Part shown: piece by piece, positions 34,460-44,955 of the stretch
Layout: each line of letters starts with the position of its first letter
Numbering within the stretch: position 1 is the stretch's first letter
NCBI RefSeq assembly: GCF_002288925.2
Contig: NW_022098045.1
Location: 8,433,042 to 8,497,041 of the forward strand
DNA: 64,000 nt
Reading direction: 5' to 3'
From: Delphinapterus leucas
Taxonomy: Eukaryota; Chordata; Mammalia; Artiodactyla; Monodontidae
Program-made: the position numbers and the translations under genes
Notes under the pieces: generated by a model
Seen by the model: the letters and a program-made list of their open reading frames with translations, nothing else
What the model was told of the DNA's origin: nothing
Databases searched by the model: none

Positions 34460-35366
34460 AAAATAAGATAAAATTAAAGTTATTAAAGTAAAATATAATG
34501 ATTAAGAAAAAGAAATTTTTAAGAGAAAAGAAAAAAAAAGGACGGATAGCCCCTAGGACAAATGGTGACAGCAAAGCTATACAGACAAAATCTCACACAG
34601 AAGCATACACATACACACTCACAAAAAGAGGAAAAGGGAAAAAATAGTAAATCTTGCTCTCAAATTCCACCTCAATTTGGGATGATTTGTTGTCTATTCA
34701 TGTATTCCACAGATGCAGGGTACATCAAGTTGATTGCGGAGCTTTAATCCGCTGCTTCTGAGGCTGCTGTGAGAGATTTCCCTTTCTCTTCTTTGTTCGC
34801 ACAGCTCCCGGGGCTCAGCTTTGGATTTGGCGCTGCCTCTGCGTGTAGGTTGCTGGAGGGCGTCTGTTCTTCGCTCAGACAGGACGAGGTTAAAGGAGCA
34901 GCTCCTTCGGGGACTCTGGCTCACCCAGGCCAGGGTGGGGGCGGGGGGGAGGGAGGGGTGCGGATGCGGGGCGAGCCTGCGGCGGCAGAGGCCCGCGGAA
35001 CGTTGCACCAGCCTGAGGCGCGCCGTGCGTTCTCCCGGGGAAGTTGTCCCTGGATCCCGGGACCCTGGCAGTGGCAGGATGCACAGGCTCCCCAGAAGGG
35101 AGGTGTGGATAGTGACCTGTGCTCACACACAGGCTTCTTGGTGGCGGCAGCAGCAGCCTTAGCGTCTCATGCCCATCTCTGGGGTCCGCGCTTTTAGCCG
35201 TGGCTTGCGTCCATCTCTGGAGCTCCTTTAAGCAGCGCTCTTAATCCCCTCTCCTCGTGCACCAGGAAACAAAGAGGGAAGAAAAAGTCTCTTGCCTCTT
35301 TGGCAGGTCCAGACTTTTCCCCGGACTTCCTCCCGGCTAGCCGTGGTGCACTAAACCCTGCAGGCT

Positions 35367-35787
35367 GTGTTCACGCCGCCAACCCCAGTCCTCTCCCTGC
35401 ACTCCAACCGAAGCCCGAGCCTCAGCTTGCAGCCCCGCCCGCCCCGGCGGGTGAGTAGACAAGCCTCTCAGGCTGGTGAGTGCTGGTCGGCACCAATCCT
35501 CTGTGCGGGAATCTCTCCGCTTTGCCCTCCACACCCCTGTTGCTGTGCTCTCCTTCATGGCTCCGAAGCTTTCCCCCCTCCGCCACCTGCAGTCTCCACC
35601 CGCGAAGGGGCTTCCTAGTGTGTGGAAACTTTTCCTCCTTCACAGCTCCCTCCCACTGGTGCAGGTCCCGTCGATTCTTTTGTCTCTGTTTATTCTTTTT
35701 TCTTTTGCCCTACCCAGGCACGTGGGGAGTTTCTTGCCTTTTGGGAGGTTTGAGGTCTTCTGCCAGCGTTCAGTAGGTGTTCTGTAG
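35367..35787 (+). other. Antisense open frames in the L1 copy B 5'UTR
   Basis: Two overlapping plus-strand frames, 35367-35618 (83 codons) and 35476-35787 (103 codons), correspond to the first and second halves of the single 112-codon antisense frame of copy A. A 1-nt length difference in a C-rich stretch near 35566-35605 separates them. Shared protein words include GECW, ILCAGISPLCPPHPCCC and FCQRSVGVL. No promoter or transcript evidence is available from sequence alone. Confidence 0.35.
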
Positions 35788-36047
35788 GAGCTGTTCCATA
35801 TGTAGATGTATTTCTGGTGTATCTGTGGGGAGGAAGGTGATCTCCGCCTCTTACTCTTCTGCCATCTTCCCGATTCCCCCACACTGTGCTATTTTCAGTG
35901 CCAAAAATAAAATTATAGGTGACGTATTCTCAGCCTTCAAGGAACTCACAGTCTAATAGCAGAAATTAGACTAATACAAATGTATTAAAGTGAGACTTAA
36001 AGCAAGCTCAGGAAGAAGGAGGAGTTGTAGAAAGGGGAATTTAAGTA

Positions 36048-36271
36048 TGAAGAGTTGTTTTTTTTTTTGCGTTATGCGGGCCTCTCACTGTTGTGGCCTC
36101 TCCTGTTGTGGGGCACAGGCTCCGGACGCGCAGGCTTAGCGGCCATGGCTCACAGGCCCAGCCGCTCCGTGGCATGTGGGATCTTCCTGGACCAGGTCAC
36201 GAACCCGTGTCCCCTGCATCTGCAGGCGGACTCTCAACCACTGCGCCACCAGGGAAGCCCCCTGAAGAGTT
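36048..36271 (-). mobile_element. CHR SINE, short form
   Basis: Minus-strand short-form SINE at 36057-36262, with a poly-T run, GGCCTCTCACTGTTGTGGCC, the core complement GGCATGTGGGATCTTCC and the head complement GCGCCACCAGGGAAGCCCC. Perfect 9-bp duplications TGAAGAGTT at 36048-36056 and 36263-36271. Confidence 0.93.
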
Positions 36272-37480
36272 TTTTTAAGTAGACAAAGTAAGATTTTACT
36301 GCTAGTATACGAGCTGAAGACTGCCAAGATATACCTTTTACTCAAAGATATCTCCCTCACTATCACTTTAGGTCTCAAAGGCTTTTATGTTATTAAGAGT
36401 TAAATGGCAGTTTAATCATTAAACACAAATGTCTTGGAAATTTAACATCTTCAGATCTAATGATTTCCTAGTATTCATTTTTGGTGTCCTAGCAAGTGAA
36501 GAATCTTAGGGTAATGGGAGGAAGAATATGACCTTGAAGAACAGAAGAGCACATAAAACAGATTCTGAAAGCTAGAGTGCTATGTGATATCCTTCTCAGT
36601 ACTCATTTCTCTCAACCTAAGGTCCTGCTTTATGTGGCCAAAGATAGGATGCCAGCCCTGGAACCCTGAATCTTAAAGCTTGTTGCTTACTAGAACTTAC
36701 TAAGCTTTCCCACCAGCGATTGCTGCCTGACTGTTTGCCAGAACTTTGGTAATATTATTAAGACTCTCATTGATGATCACTTACCCCAGGATGATCACCT
36801 ACCACCTGCCCAGTGTTCCCAGAATTTGTTTACTGAATCCCCCAAATTTTCCTTTACTTTAATATTTAAATCCATTAAAAAATGACTGTATGTCCTGCTT
36901 GAAATAGATTCTTCAATATTCATTGCATTATTTGGGTTCACTCTCATCTCCCATGAAACTGGGAGTCATCTTGGACTCCTCCCATAGTCTTGCCCCCAAT
37001 TTCTGGTCAATTGCTAACATCTACCTATTTTATCTCATAAATATATCCAGAACGCATTTTTTTCCTATCCATCTTCAATGCCATTTCCCTATTTGCACTC
37101 TTCTTTACCACTGTTCTGACCTCCTTTATTTTTCCACATTCTGTCTACATAATTCAGGCCCTTAGGATCCTCCTCCCCAAACTACCCCATAAGCATCCCT
37201 TTATTTAAAAAAAAAACCATATTGCATTCTTATAAATCTCTTTTCTTTATTCTGACTTTTATCCAGTTTGTCCTTCAACCATATTCAAGTCCTTTTAAGG
37301 GAAATATTTTAAAAATATATTAAATTTTCTATATTATTTTCTATATATCATTCATACTGAAAAGTTTAGTTTATGTTATTAAATGTATTTTTGAGGAGAA
37401 TTTTAGATATACACATATATGTAGAGAGAATATAATTAATCTTTTTTTGAAACTAGCACTATTTACTAGAATTTTTCAGG
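36272..37480. other. Unassigned DNA with L2-like segment
   Basis: The 36950-37165 part reads like an L2 fragment in plus orientation (GTCATCTTGGACTCCTCCC; CCATTTCCCTATTTGCACTC; CACTGTTCTGACCTCC). The remainder shows nothing I can assign. Confidence 0.45.
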
Positions 37481-39270
37481 TTGAAGTTATTGCTATTTTT
37501 TATTAAAAGTTTTTATATTATAGTTTTTCTAAAATATTTTTATTACAAAACAATATATATTTATTTAAAAAGTTAAAAAATAAAATTGTGTGAAATAAAA
37601 AGCAAAAGTCTCTCTGTCTATATCCTTAATATACTCCTTGGAGTAAGCTACTGAAAATATTATGGTAGTCATTCTTTCAGACATTTTTTAATAGAAAATG
37701 TATATAATTTTTACATATGTACACATACATGTACTTTCTACATATAAATGGAATAATATATTGTGACCTTCTTTTTAATCAGTTATCAATATATTTTAAA
37801 TATCACTTCACTTGGTGGATATAGATTTACCTCATTACTTTAATATATGGATGTCCTATAATTTATTTAACCAAGTTCCTATTGATGGACATTTAGATTT
37901 TTCCCAATTATTTACCTTTATCAAAATGCTACAGTGTTTGCACAGCAAAGGAAACCATAAACAAAACGAAAATACAACCTATGGACTGGGAGAAAATATT
38001 TGCAAATAATATGAATGACAAGGGCTTAATTTCCAAAATGTATGATCAGTTCATACAACTCAATATCAAAAAACAAACAACCCAATCAAAAAATGGGCAG
38101 AAGACCTAAATATATATTTCTCCAAAGAATTCATACAGATGGCCAAAAACACATGAAAGGATGCTCAGCATTGATAATTATTAGAGAAATACAAGTCAAA
38201 ACTACAATGAAGTATCATCTCACCCCTGTCAGAATGGCCATCATTAAAAAGTCTACAAATAAATGCTACAGATGGTGTGGAGAAAAGGGAACCCTCCTGC
38301 ACTGTTGGTGGGAATGTAAATTGGTGCAGTCACTATGAAAAATAGTATGGAGGTTCCTTAAAAACTAAACATAGAGCTACCATATGATCCAGCAGTCCCA
38401 GTCATGTGCATATGTCTGGACAAAATTATAATTTGAAACAATACATGGACCCCTATTTTCATAATAGCACTATTTACAATAGCCAAGACATGGAAGCAAC
38501 CTAAATGTCCACTAACAGGTGAATGGATAAAGAAGATGTGGTATATATATACAATGAAATATTACTCAGCCATAAAAAAAGAATGAAATAATGCCATTTT
38601 CAGCAACATGGATAGACCTAGAGATTATCATACTAAGTGAAGTCAGAAAGAGAAAGACAAATATATGTGTAATCTTATATGTGTAATCTTAAATGTGATA
38701 CAAATGAACTTATTTCTGAAACAGAAACAGACTCACAGACATAGAGAACAAACTTGTGGCTGCCAAGGGAGGGGGGGGAGGTGGAGGAGGGATGGACTGG
38801 GATTTGGGGATTAGCAGATGCAGACTATTATATATAGGATGGATAAACAACAAGGTCTTACTGTATAACACAGGGAACTATATTCAGTATCCTGTGATTG
38901 ATAAACCATTCAGATATATATATCTAAATTACTTTGCTGTATGCTAGAAACTAACAAACACATTATAAATCAACTATACTTCAATAAAAAATAAATTTTA
39001 AAAATGTTACAGTGAATATATTAATATATTTGCTTTCTTTTATTAGTGTATTGGTATAGTAAATTCTGAGAAGTGAATCCTTGGGCTAAACTATGTATAT
39101 TCTAAATTTTAATAGATATTTCCAAATAGTCCTCCTCAAATTTTACCAACTTACATTCCTAAAATTGGGCTATGAGATTTACTGTACTCAGCTACCACAG
39201 GCTATTATCAAACTTCTTTTTTATCTTTTCAAATTTCCAAATGAAAAATGATACCCCACTATATTTTTAC
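37481..39270 (-). mobile_element. Old L1-type 3' region, minus strand, hosting a younger L1
   Basis: Flanking 37937-39000, the words CCTATTGATGGACATTTAGA and, after the insertion, GAGAAGTGAATCCTTGGGC and CCAAATAGTCCTCCTCAAA match the complement of an old L1 3' region. The outer borders are uncertain. Confidence 0.5.
37923..39014 (+). mobile_element. 5'-truncated L1 with target duplication
   Basis: Plus-strand L1 at 37937-39000 covering the last part of ORF2 (TTTGCACAGCAAAGGAAACC onward; an open piece at 38042-38338 keeps the Cys-rich region, [19 protein letters not shown]) and a 3'UTR ending CAATAAAAAATAAATTTT. Target duplications AAAATGCTACAGTG (37923-37936) and AAAATGTTACAGTG (39001-39014), 13 of 14 matching. 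Contains a G-run near 38765. Confidence 0.9.
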
Positions 39271-39273
39271 CTG

Positions 39274-39511
39274 TACAGTTGACCTTTGAACTACACAGGT
39301 TTGAACTGTGTGGGTCCAGTTATGAGTGGATTTTTTTTTTCAATAAATATGTACTGCAGTGTTACAAGACTTCCGGTTGGTTGAATCTGTGGATGGAGAA
39401 CTACCAATAAGGAGGGCTGGAAGGCTGACTATGAATTTAAACCCTGTTTTTTCAACTACGCTGGGGGAAGTTGGCATCCTTAACCCCCACGTTGTTTAAG
39501 GGTCAACTGTA
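39274..39511 (+). mobile_element. Tigger-type (Tc1/mariner) non-autonomous DNA transposon
   Basis: A complete 234-bp element, 39276-39509. The left end CAGTTGACCTTTGAACTAC and the right end GTTGTTTAAGGGTCAACTG are inverted repeats of each other, and a TA dinucleotide flanks each side (39274-39275, 39510-39511), the hallmark of this superfamily. Internal words such as TGTGGGTCCAGTTATGAGTG fit the mammalian Tigger/MER family. No transposase is encoded. Confidence 0.9.
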
Positions 39512-40341
39512 CTTATTAATGAGTGTTGTTGAGCAACTTTTCACATATTTATTCATGACAAGAAAATGGATCAACGATTTTCAAATTACTGTAGTCATTA
39601 AGACCACTAAAATTCAAGGATGTCTTTTGACCTCCAGGAGACTTTCTTTTTACCCATGCTTAGAAGAGCATGTTCAAACACCCTCTAAGGCATGAAAGAA
39701 GAGTGATGTGTAGATATTTATTTGAGAACAGATGAAATATTTTGGATTCATTTTGGACAAGGAAAGACTGAGAGAAGAACTGACTTAAATTTCTAAGACC
39801 ATGGACACTATGATAAATTGAACATAAACTTGCTCACTCTGATGAAATGTTATAATGTGTTCATTATTGGGTGAATGCTTTAATTGGCCAGGCATGTTAG
39901 CTAAGAATAGAAATTGACTTGGGTGATTTTTTTTTTATACTAATCCACAGATATCTGAGAACATAGGAATCAAGTCATATACCACTGAGTTTTACAACAC
40001 CCAAACCTTGGAATTAACCCTGGAACACTCACTTCTCTTGAAACGCAATAGTGGATGAGATCATTGAAGGAGAATACAGCCTAGAAGGGGAAATACCTAG
40101 GACAAACTCTGGAAGAACTCAAACTTCTATTTAATATAGTACTCTCTTCTACTTTTCTTGCAACTCCATCTTTGTTTCCTTTGCAGGTTAATCTTTCTCT
40201 TTCCAGCCATAAAGTGTTGACCTTACTGAAGGCTCAGTTCTAAATTGTCTCAACTTTTCACTTCATGCATTTTTTCTGGATAATCTAATACCATACCTAT
40301 TGATTCATACGTTATTCACACACCTATGTATACGTTTATAT
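39512..40341. other. Unassigned DNA
   Basis: No gene or named repeat seen; the 74-codon frame at 39471-39695 starts inside the transposon and is not convincing. Confidence 0.5.
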
Positions 40342-40552
40342 ATCTAGCCCAGAGTTTCTCAACCTTAGCATTATCGATAATTTGGGTGGGATTTTTTTGG
40401 CATGGAGCTCTATCCTGTGCATTTTAGGATGTTTGGCAGAATTCTTGGCTTCTCCCACTAGATGCCAGTAGTAACCCCCATTTGTAGCTATCAAAAACAT
40501 TTCTAGACATCGTCAAATGTTCCTGAGGGGCAAAATCACCATTGATCTAGCC
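40342..40552 (-). mobile_element. MER20-type hAT transposon with 8-bp target duplication
   Basis: Minus-strand MER20 at 40350-40544: CAGAGTTTCTCAACCTTAGC, ATCCTGTGCATTTTAGGATG, CCACTAGATGCCAGTAG and CTAGACATCGTCAAATGTTC. The far end has lost its inner terminal-repeat bases, leaving CATTG. Perfect 8-bp duplications ATCTAGCC at 40342-40349 and 40545-40552 match the hAT rule. Confidence 0.9.
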
Positions 40553-40764
40553 TAAGGCTTCTTTTAGCTCCATATATACAAATATCTAATTACCATGCCT
40601 CTTGAGTGTTTCAAGGAGCCTCAAATTCAACATGCCCCAAACAAAACTAATTGTGGAACTCCTGTCTCTAAATCTGAGTGTTTACCAATCCTTGCTCACT
40701 CAATGAAAAGCACCACACCCTCTGGCTATGCAAGCCAGAGCCTAGATATCTCTCTTTTTCTAGA

Positions 40765-41682
40765 TGTATTCATTATCTACTGATGTGTAACAAATTACCA
40801 CAAATTTAGTGACTTAAAACAGCACACATTTATTATGTCACAGTTTCTGTGAGTCAGGAGGAGTCGCACACAGCTTAGCTGACTCCTCTGCTGAGGATCT
40901 TACAAGGCTGTGATCAAAGTGTCAGCAGGGCTTTATTCTTTTTTTAAAATAAATTTATTTATTTTATTTATTTTTGGCTGCATTGGGTCTTCATTGTTGC
41001 ATGTGGGCTTTCTCTAGTTGTGGTGAGCGGGGCCTACTCTTCGTTATGGTGCATGGGATCCTCACTGTGGTAGCTTCTCTTGTTGTGGAGCACGGACTCT
41101 AGGTGTGTGGGCTTCAGTAGTTGTGGCACGCAGGCTCAGTAGTTGTGGCCCACGGGCTAAGTTGCTCCACACATGTGGGATCTTCCTGGACCAGGGATAG
41201 AACTGTATCCCCTGCATTGGCAGACTGATTCTTAACCACTGCACCACCGGGGAAGTCCACAGCAGGGCTTTATTCTCGTTTGAGGGCTTGACTAGGTTAA
41301 AATTTACTTCAAGTTCCTTTTGGTTGTTGTTGAAGTTCATTTCCTTGTGGCTGTGTGACTGAGGGCCCTGACTGTTTGCTGGCTGTTGTTTGGAGGCTGT
41401 CCTCATGTCCTAGAGGTTACCCACAGTTCCCTGCTCTATGATCATCTCGATAAGCAGCTCACGGTATCTGGTATTTGCTTCTTCAAGGCCAGAAAAAGAA
41501 TCTCTCTCCAGTCTGTTAAGACAGCCTTCTATGACATAATGTAATCAAGAGTAAAATCCCACTACCTTTGCCATATTCTATTAGTTAGAATCAAGTCACA
41601 GGTCCCACCTTTATTCAAGGAGAGGGGATTATATAAGAGCATGATTCATTGGGGGTCATCTTAGGGTGTTATTGCCTCCCTA
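40765..41682 (-). mobile_element. Ancient LTR-like repeat interrupted by a SINE
   Basis: A widely distributed mammalian repeat: TAACAAATTACCACAAATTT, GTGACTTAAAACAGCACAC, CACAGTTTCTGTGAGTCAGG and, beyond the SINE, GGCTTGACTAGG, CCATATTCTATTAGTTAGAA, GATTCATTGGGGGTCATCTT. I believe it is a minus-strand LTR of the ERVL/MaLR class but cannot be sure of the family. The SINE at 40940-41259 splits it. Confidence 0.55.
40923..41276 (-). mobile_element. CHR SINE, long form, perfect 17-bp target duplication
   Basis: Minus-strand long-form SINE at 40940-41259 with a T/A-rich tail, TTTGGCTGCATTGGGTCTTC, GTTGCTCCACACATGTGGG and the head complement. CAGCAGGGCTTTATTCT is repeated exactly at 40923-40939 and 41260-41276. 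Confidence 0.95.
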
Positions 41683-41699
41683 GAAAATCAATCCATTAC

Positions 41700-42409
41700 C
41701 AACACGTGAATTTTATCTTAACATGTTTATCTATATCTACCAGCTTCCATCTGTCTCCTCCTCAGCCTTTCTTATGAACCTGTTCCAGTCTATCGTAATC
41801 ATTTATCTGGACTTTTGCAGTGTCTTCTTTAATGTGTTTGTCTATATCCACTCAGGTCTTCTCCAATCCATTCTCTACCATATAGCCAATGTGATCTCTT
41901 TGAAATGCAAATATATTCATGTCCCCCTTTTGCTTAAATCTTTCCAAAGGCTTTCAAGAGTTCTTGATGGATAAAACTCCTTATCAAAACTTCCAGGGCT
42001 CCTGCTAACTGGTCATTCCTATCAAGATCCCTGGTCTCCTCCCTCACTGCTCCCCTTCACTGTGTCTGCTCCAGTCATTTCAGCTTTTTTCAGATCCTTT
42101 TCTCCCTTCTGCCACAGGGTCTCTGTATACATTTTCTTCCTTCACCTAGAAAGATTTTACCTCATCATCACCCAGCTCACTTCCTCAGAGAAACTTTCTG
42201 ACCTCTATGTATATAGACTCTTCTTATGACAAATTCCTCCTCTTGGAATTTATAGTGGTCTCAATGTTATAAATGAGTTTATGGTTAATTGAATAATGTC
42301 TCTCTCTTCCACTAGACAATAAGCTTTATGAAGGCAGGGGCTATGTCTGATTTTGCTTACTTTTTAGCCTCTGCATGAAGTACTAGGTCTGACATATAAT
42401 AGGCATTTA
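41700..42409 (+). mobile_element. L2 LINE fragment
   Basis: Plus-strand L2: CCAATGTGATCTCTTTGAAA, CACTTCCTCAGAGAAACTTT and near the 3' end GACAATAAGCTTTATGAAGG, GCAGGGGCTATGTCTG and CATATAATAGGCATTTATT. An L1 insertion cuts its 3' end at 42410. Confidence 0.8.
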
Positions 42410-42963
42410 TTGTTTTGTTTATAATTAATTTTTATTGGAGTATAGCTGCTTTACAATGTTGTGTTAGTTTCTACTGTACAGCAAAGTGAATCAGCTATAC
42501 ATAGACAAATATCCCCTCTTTTTTGGATTTCCTTCCCATTTAGGTCACCACAGTGCATTAAGTAGAGTTCCCTGTGCTATACAGTATGTCCTCATTAGTT
42601 GTCTATTTTATACATAGTGTCAATAGTGTATATGTGTCAATCACAGTCTCCCAATTCCTCCCACCCCACCTCTTTCCTCCTTGGTGTCCATATGTTTATC
42701 CTCTATGTCTTTATCTCTATTTCTGCTTTGCAAATAAGATAATCTATACCATTTTTCTAAATTCCACGTATATGTGTTAATATACGATATTTGTTTTTCT
42801 CTTTCTGACTTACTTCACTCTGTATGACAGTCTCTAGGTCCATCCACGTCTCTACAAATGACCCAGTTTCATTTCTTTTTATGGCTGAGTAATATTCCAT
42901 TGTATATATGTGCCACATCTTCTTTATCCATTCCTCTGTTGATGGACACATAATAGGCATTTA
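42396..42963 (-). mobile_element. 5'-truncated L1, perfect 14-bp target duplication
   Basis: Minus-strand L1 tail at 42410-42949 (complement of the AATAAA-bearing end, 3'UTR and the last about 65 codons of ORF2, open at 42757-42960). ATAATAGGCATTTA is repeated exactly at 42396-42409 and 42950-42963. It interrupts the L2 3' end. Confidence 0.95.
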
Positions 42964-43174
42964 AAATTTTTTTTGTTTTAGTAGATGAATAATTGATCAG
43001 AGAGATAAGTCAGGAAACTGCAGTCATATAGGAGATATGGATACTTTGTTTGGTTTTTAATATCAGCTGATTCTAGAATGAGAACAGTACATACATGTAC
43101 TACTTAGCAGTCATATATCTAACAGTTTTTAAGGGTCAGGAGTCCGGGCATAGCTCAGCTGGGCCCTCTACTTG

Positions 43175-43554
43175 GGATGTGCTATGATTTGATTGTTTTA
43201 TACCCTACCCCCCATTCATATGTTGAAGTCCTAACCTCCAAAGATGATGGTGTTAGGAAGTGGGGCCTTTGGGAGGTGCTTAGGTCATAAGGATGGAGCC
43301 CTCATGTATGGGATTAGTGCCTTATAAAAAGAGGCTCCAGAGAGATCTCTGGTCCTTTCCACCATGTGAGGACACAGAGAGAAAATGCTGACTATGAACC
43401 AGGAAGACAGCCCTCTCCAGAGAATGCAGCCATGCTTGTGTCTTCATCTTGAACTTTCAGCCTCCAGAACTGTGAGAAATACATTTCTGTTGTTTATAAA
43501 CTACCCAGTCTGTGGTATTTTGTTACAGCAGCCCGAATGGACTAAGATAGGCTG
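43175..43554 (+). mobile_element. MaLR solo LTR (MST-like)
   Basis: LTR at 43180-43549: TGCTATGATTTGATTG, TTCATATGTTGAAGTCCTAA, GTGGGGCCTTTGGGAGGTG, GGATTAGTGCCTTATAAAAA, CACCATGTGAGGACACAGAG and GGACTAAGATA, in MaLR order. TATAAAA at about 43324 is the likely old TATA box. Five-base flanks GGATG and GGCTG match at 4 of 5, as expected for LTR insertion. No internal region. Confidence 0.88.
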
Positions 43555-43935
43555 GAATTAAATACTCGGAAAACTTCAACTGAGATGAATTGCTCAGGAA
43601 TTTTAATCAAGAAATTAAGAAATTGTATTCATTTGGAAAGTAGCTTGAAAGACTACATTTTGGCATAGAAAATAGAAAATTCATTATATAATATTGAACA
43701 GAAGTTCAAAGTGAAAAATAACTCTCTATTCCTTTAGGGCCCCAAATCTTTCTACTGCCCAGTTAAAAAAGTCTTTCATGCAAATATGACTAATACATAG
43801 TAAATTAAAATAATAAATCTCTAGAGACTAGTGACATAGTTTCTACTATTTATGCTAATGTATATTTATTAAAAAGCAAATTTACATTAAAAACCTGTGT
43901 GTCATCTCTTCAATATCATTCTGTCTTAGCAATTT
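43555..43935. other. Unassigned AT-rich DNA
   Basis: Nothing recognised. Confidence 0.5.
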
Positions 43936-44329
43936 AAAGGGAAGTGAGGGCTTCCCCAGTGGCGCAGTGGTTGAGAATCCACCTGCCAATTCAGGGGACA
44001 CAGGTTCGATCCCTGGCCCGGGAAGATCCCACATGCCGTGGAGCAACTAAGCTCGTGTGCCACAACTACTGAGCCTGTGCTCTAGAGCCTGTGAGCCACA
44101 ACTACTGAGCCCGTGTACTGCAACTACTGAAGCCCGTGCACCTAGAGCCCATGCTCCACAATGAGAGAAGCCACTGCAATAAGAAGCCCGCGTACCACAA
44201 TGAAGAGTAGACCCTGCTCACTGCAACTAGAGAAAGCCCACATGCAGCAACGAAGACCCAACACAGCCAAAAATAAATAAATAAATAGATAGATAAATAA
44301 ATAAATACAATTTTAAAAAAGGGAAGTGA
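43936..44329 (+). mobile_element. CHR SINE, long form, intact pol III boxes
   Basis: Plus-strand SINE at 43948-44317 with A box TGGCGCAGTGG (43960-43970) and a consensus B box GGTTCGATCCC (44003-44013), then the long-form body (CAACTACTGAGCC repeats) and a tail of AAATA/GATA units (44268-44307). Perfect 12-bp duplications AAAGGGAAGTGA at 43936-43947 and 44318-44329. The internal promoter looks intact although the copy is diverged. Confidence 0.95.
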
Positions 44330-44784
44330 AACCTTCTAAATATTCTAATGATTTTTAATAATGAGTATAGATTTTTTTGCATTAGTACAATCCTACAATT
44401 GCAATTTATAACTTTAAAATCAAATGAGGTATTGCCATTTTTTTAATGAGCTCTCTTGGTAATTTGTTGTTTTAGTAAATAAGGTTATTCTACAGTTTGT
44501 AAGCTATGTACTGTGATTCTAATTAAGACTGACCAACAAACATAAACAAATAGACAAATAGACAAGCAGAATGGATTTACTTAGCTGTTCTATTGCATCA
44601 TGTCTTATACCCCTTTTAGTTCCCAGTCTTGCCAGCACTGTACGCATCCTAAGAGCCTAATATCTAGTTTTTGAATAAACACGTATATAAGGCCTTTATT
44701 TTGAAGATGTTACAGTTAAGTAGACAAAAAGTGCACTTTGAACTTTTTCCATCTCTTTCCAAAGTACAGTGTACAAAAGCAAGA
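44330..44784. other. Unassigned AT-rich DNA
   Basis: Nothing recognised. Confidence 0.5.
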
Positions 44785-44955
44785 TATCAGCTGTGTGGCC
44801 TTGGGGCAGTTACTTAAATTTTTCAAGCTACATTTTCCTCATCCAGTACCTACCTCATTTATTATTGCGAGGATCAAATGAGATGAAGCACACACGTGCT
44901 TAATAGAATGCCTAGCTCATACTAAACATATTCAGGTAATATTAGCAGTTGTTAT
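44785..44955 (+). repeat. MIR SINE fossil
   Basis: CTGTGTGGCCTTGGGGCAGT, TTTTCCTCATCCAGTACC, GAGGATCAAATGAGATGAAG and AATGCCTAGCTCATAC are in MIR order. Confidence 0.85.

Larger units (their letters stand above)
33764..35880 (-). promoter_or_regulatory. L1 copy B 5'UTR / internal promoter
   Basis: About 2.1 kb upstream of ORF1. It starts with a YY1-like AAGATGGCAG 12 bases inside the element (35859-35868). The distal part (34740-35870) is GC-rich with clustered CpGs, like the internal RNA polymerase II promoter of other mammalian L1s. The proximal part holds a long pyrimidine strand (plus-strand purines 34219-34459). Copy A has a related but shorter T-rich tract at about 7660-7850. Confidence 0.7.
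28569..35895 (-). mobile_element. Full-length L1 (copy B) with perfect 15-bp target duplication
   Basis: The element occupies 28584-35880 and is flanked by ACACTGTGCTATTTT at 28569-28583 and 35881-35895. Reading on the minus strand: 5'UTR 35880-33764, ORF1 33763-32820, 58-nt gap, ORF2 32761-28949, 3'UTR 28948-28590 with the AATAAA signal at 28594-28599 and a very short A-tail. In element orientation the duplication begins AAAA, as expected for cutting at an L1 endonuclease site. The 5'UTR keeps many CpGs (34930-35060), a sign of fairly recent insertion, but ORF1 and ORF2 carry frameshifts and stops, so the copy is inactive. No other repeat has inserted into it. Confidence 0.95.

Noticed and set aside
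34042..34461. 139-codon plus-strand frame rich in Lys, Glu, Gly and Arg, and its 194-codon Phe/Ser/Leu/Pro-rich opposite frame (33990-34574)
   Set aside because: Both are translations of the purine microsatellite in L1 copy B; such tracts lack stop codons by composition.
34740..35870. CpG island of a host gene promoter
   Set aside because: The GC-rich block lies wholly inside the 5'UTR of L1 copy B, within its target duplications; there is no adjoining host exon.
43960..44020. tRNA gene
   Set aside because: The pol III boxes belong to a tRNA-derived SINE; there is no complete cloverleaf and the copy has a SINE body, A-rich tail and target duplication.
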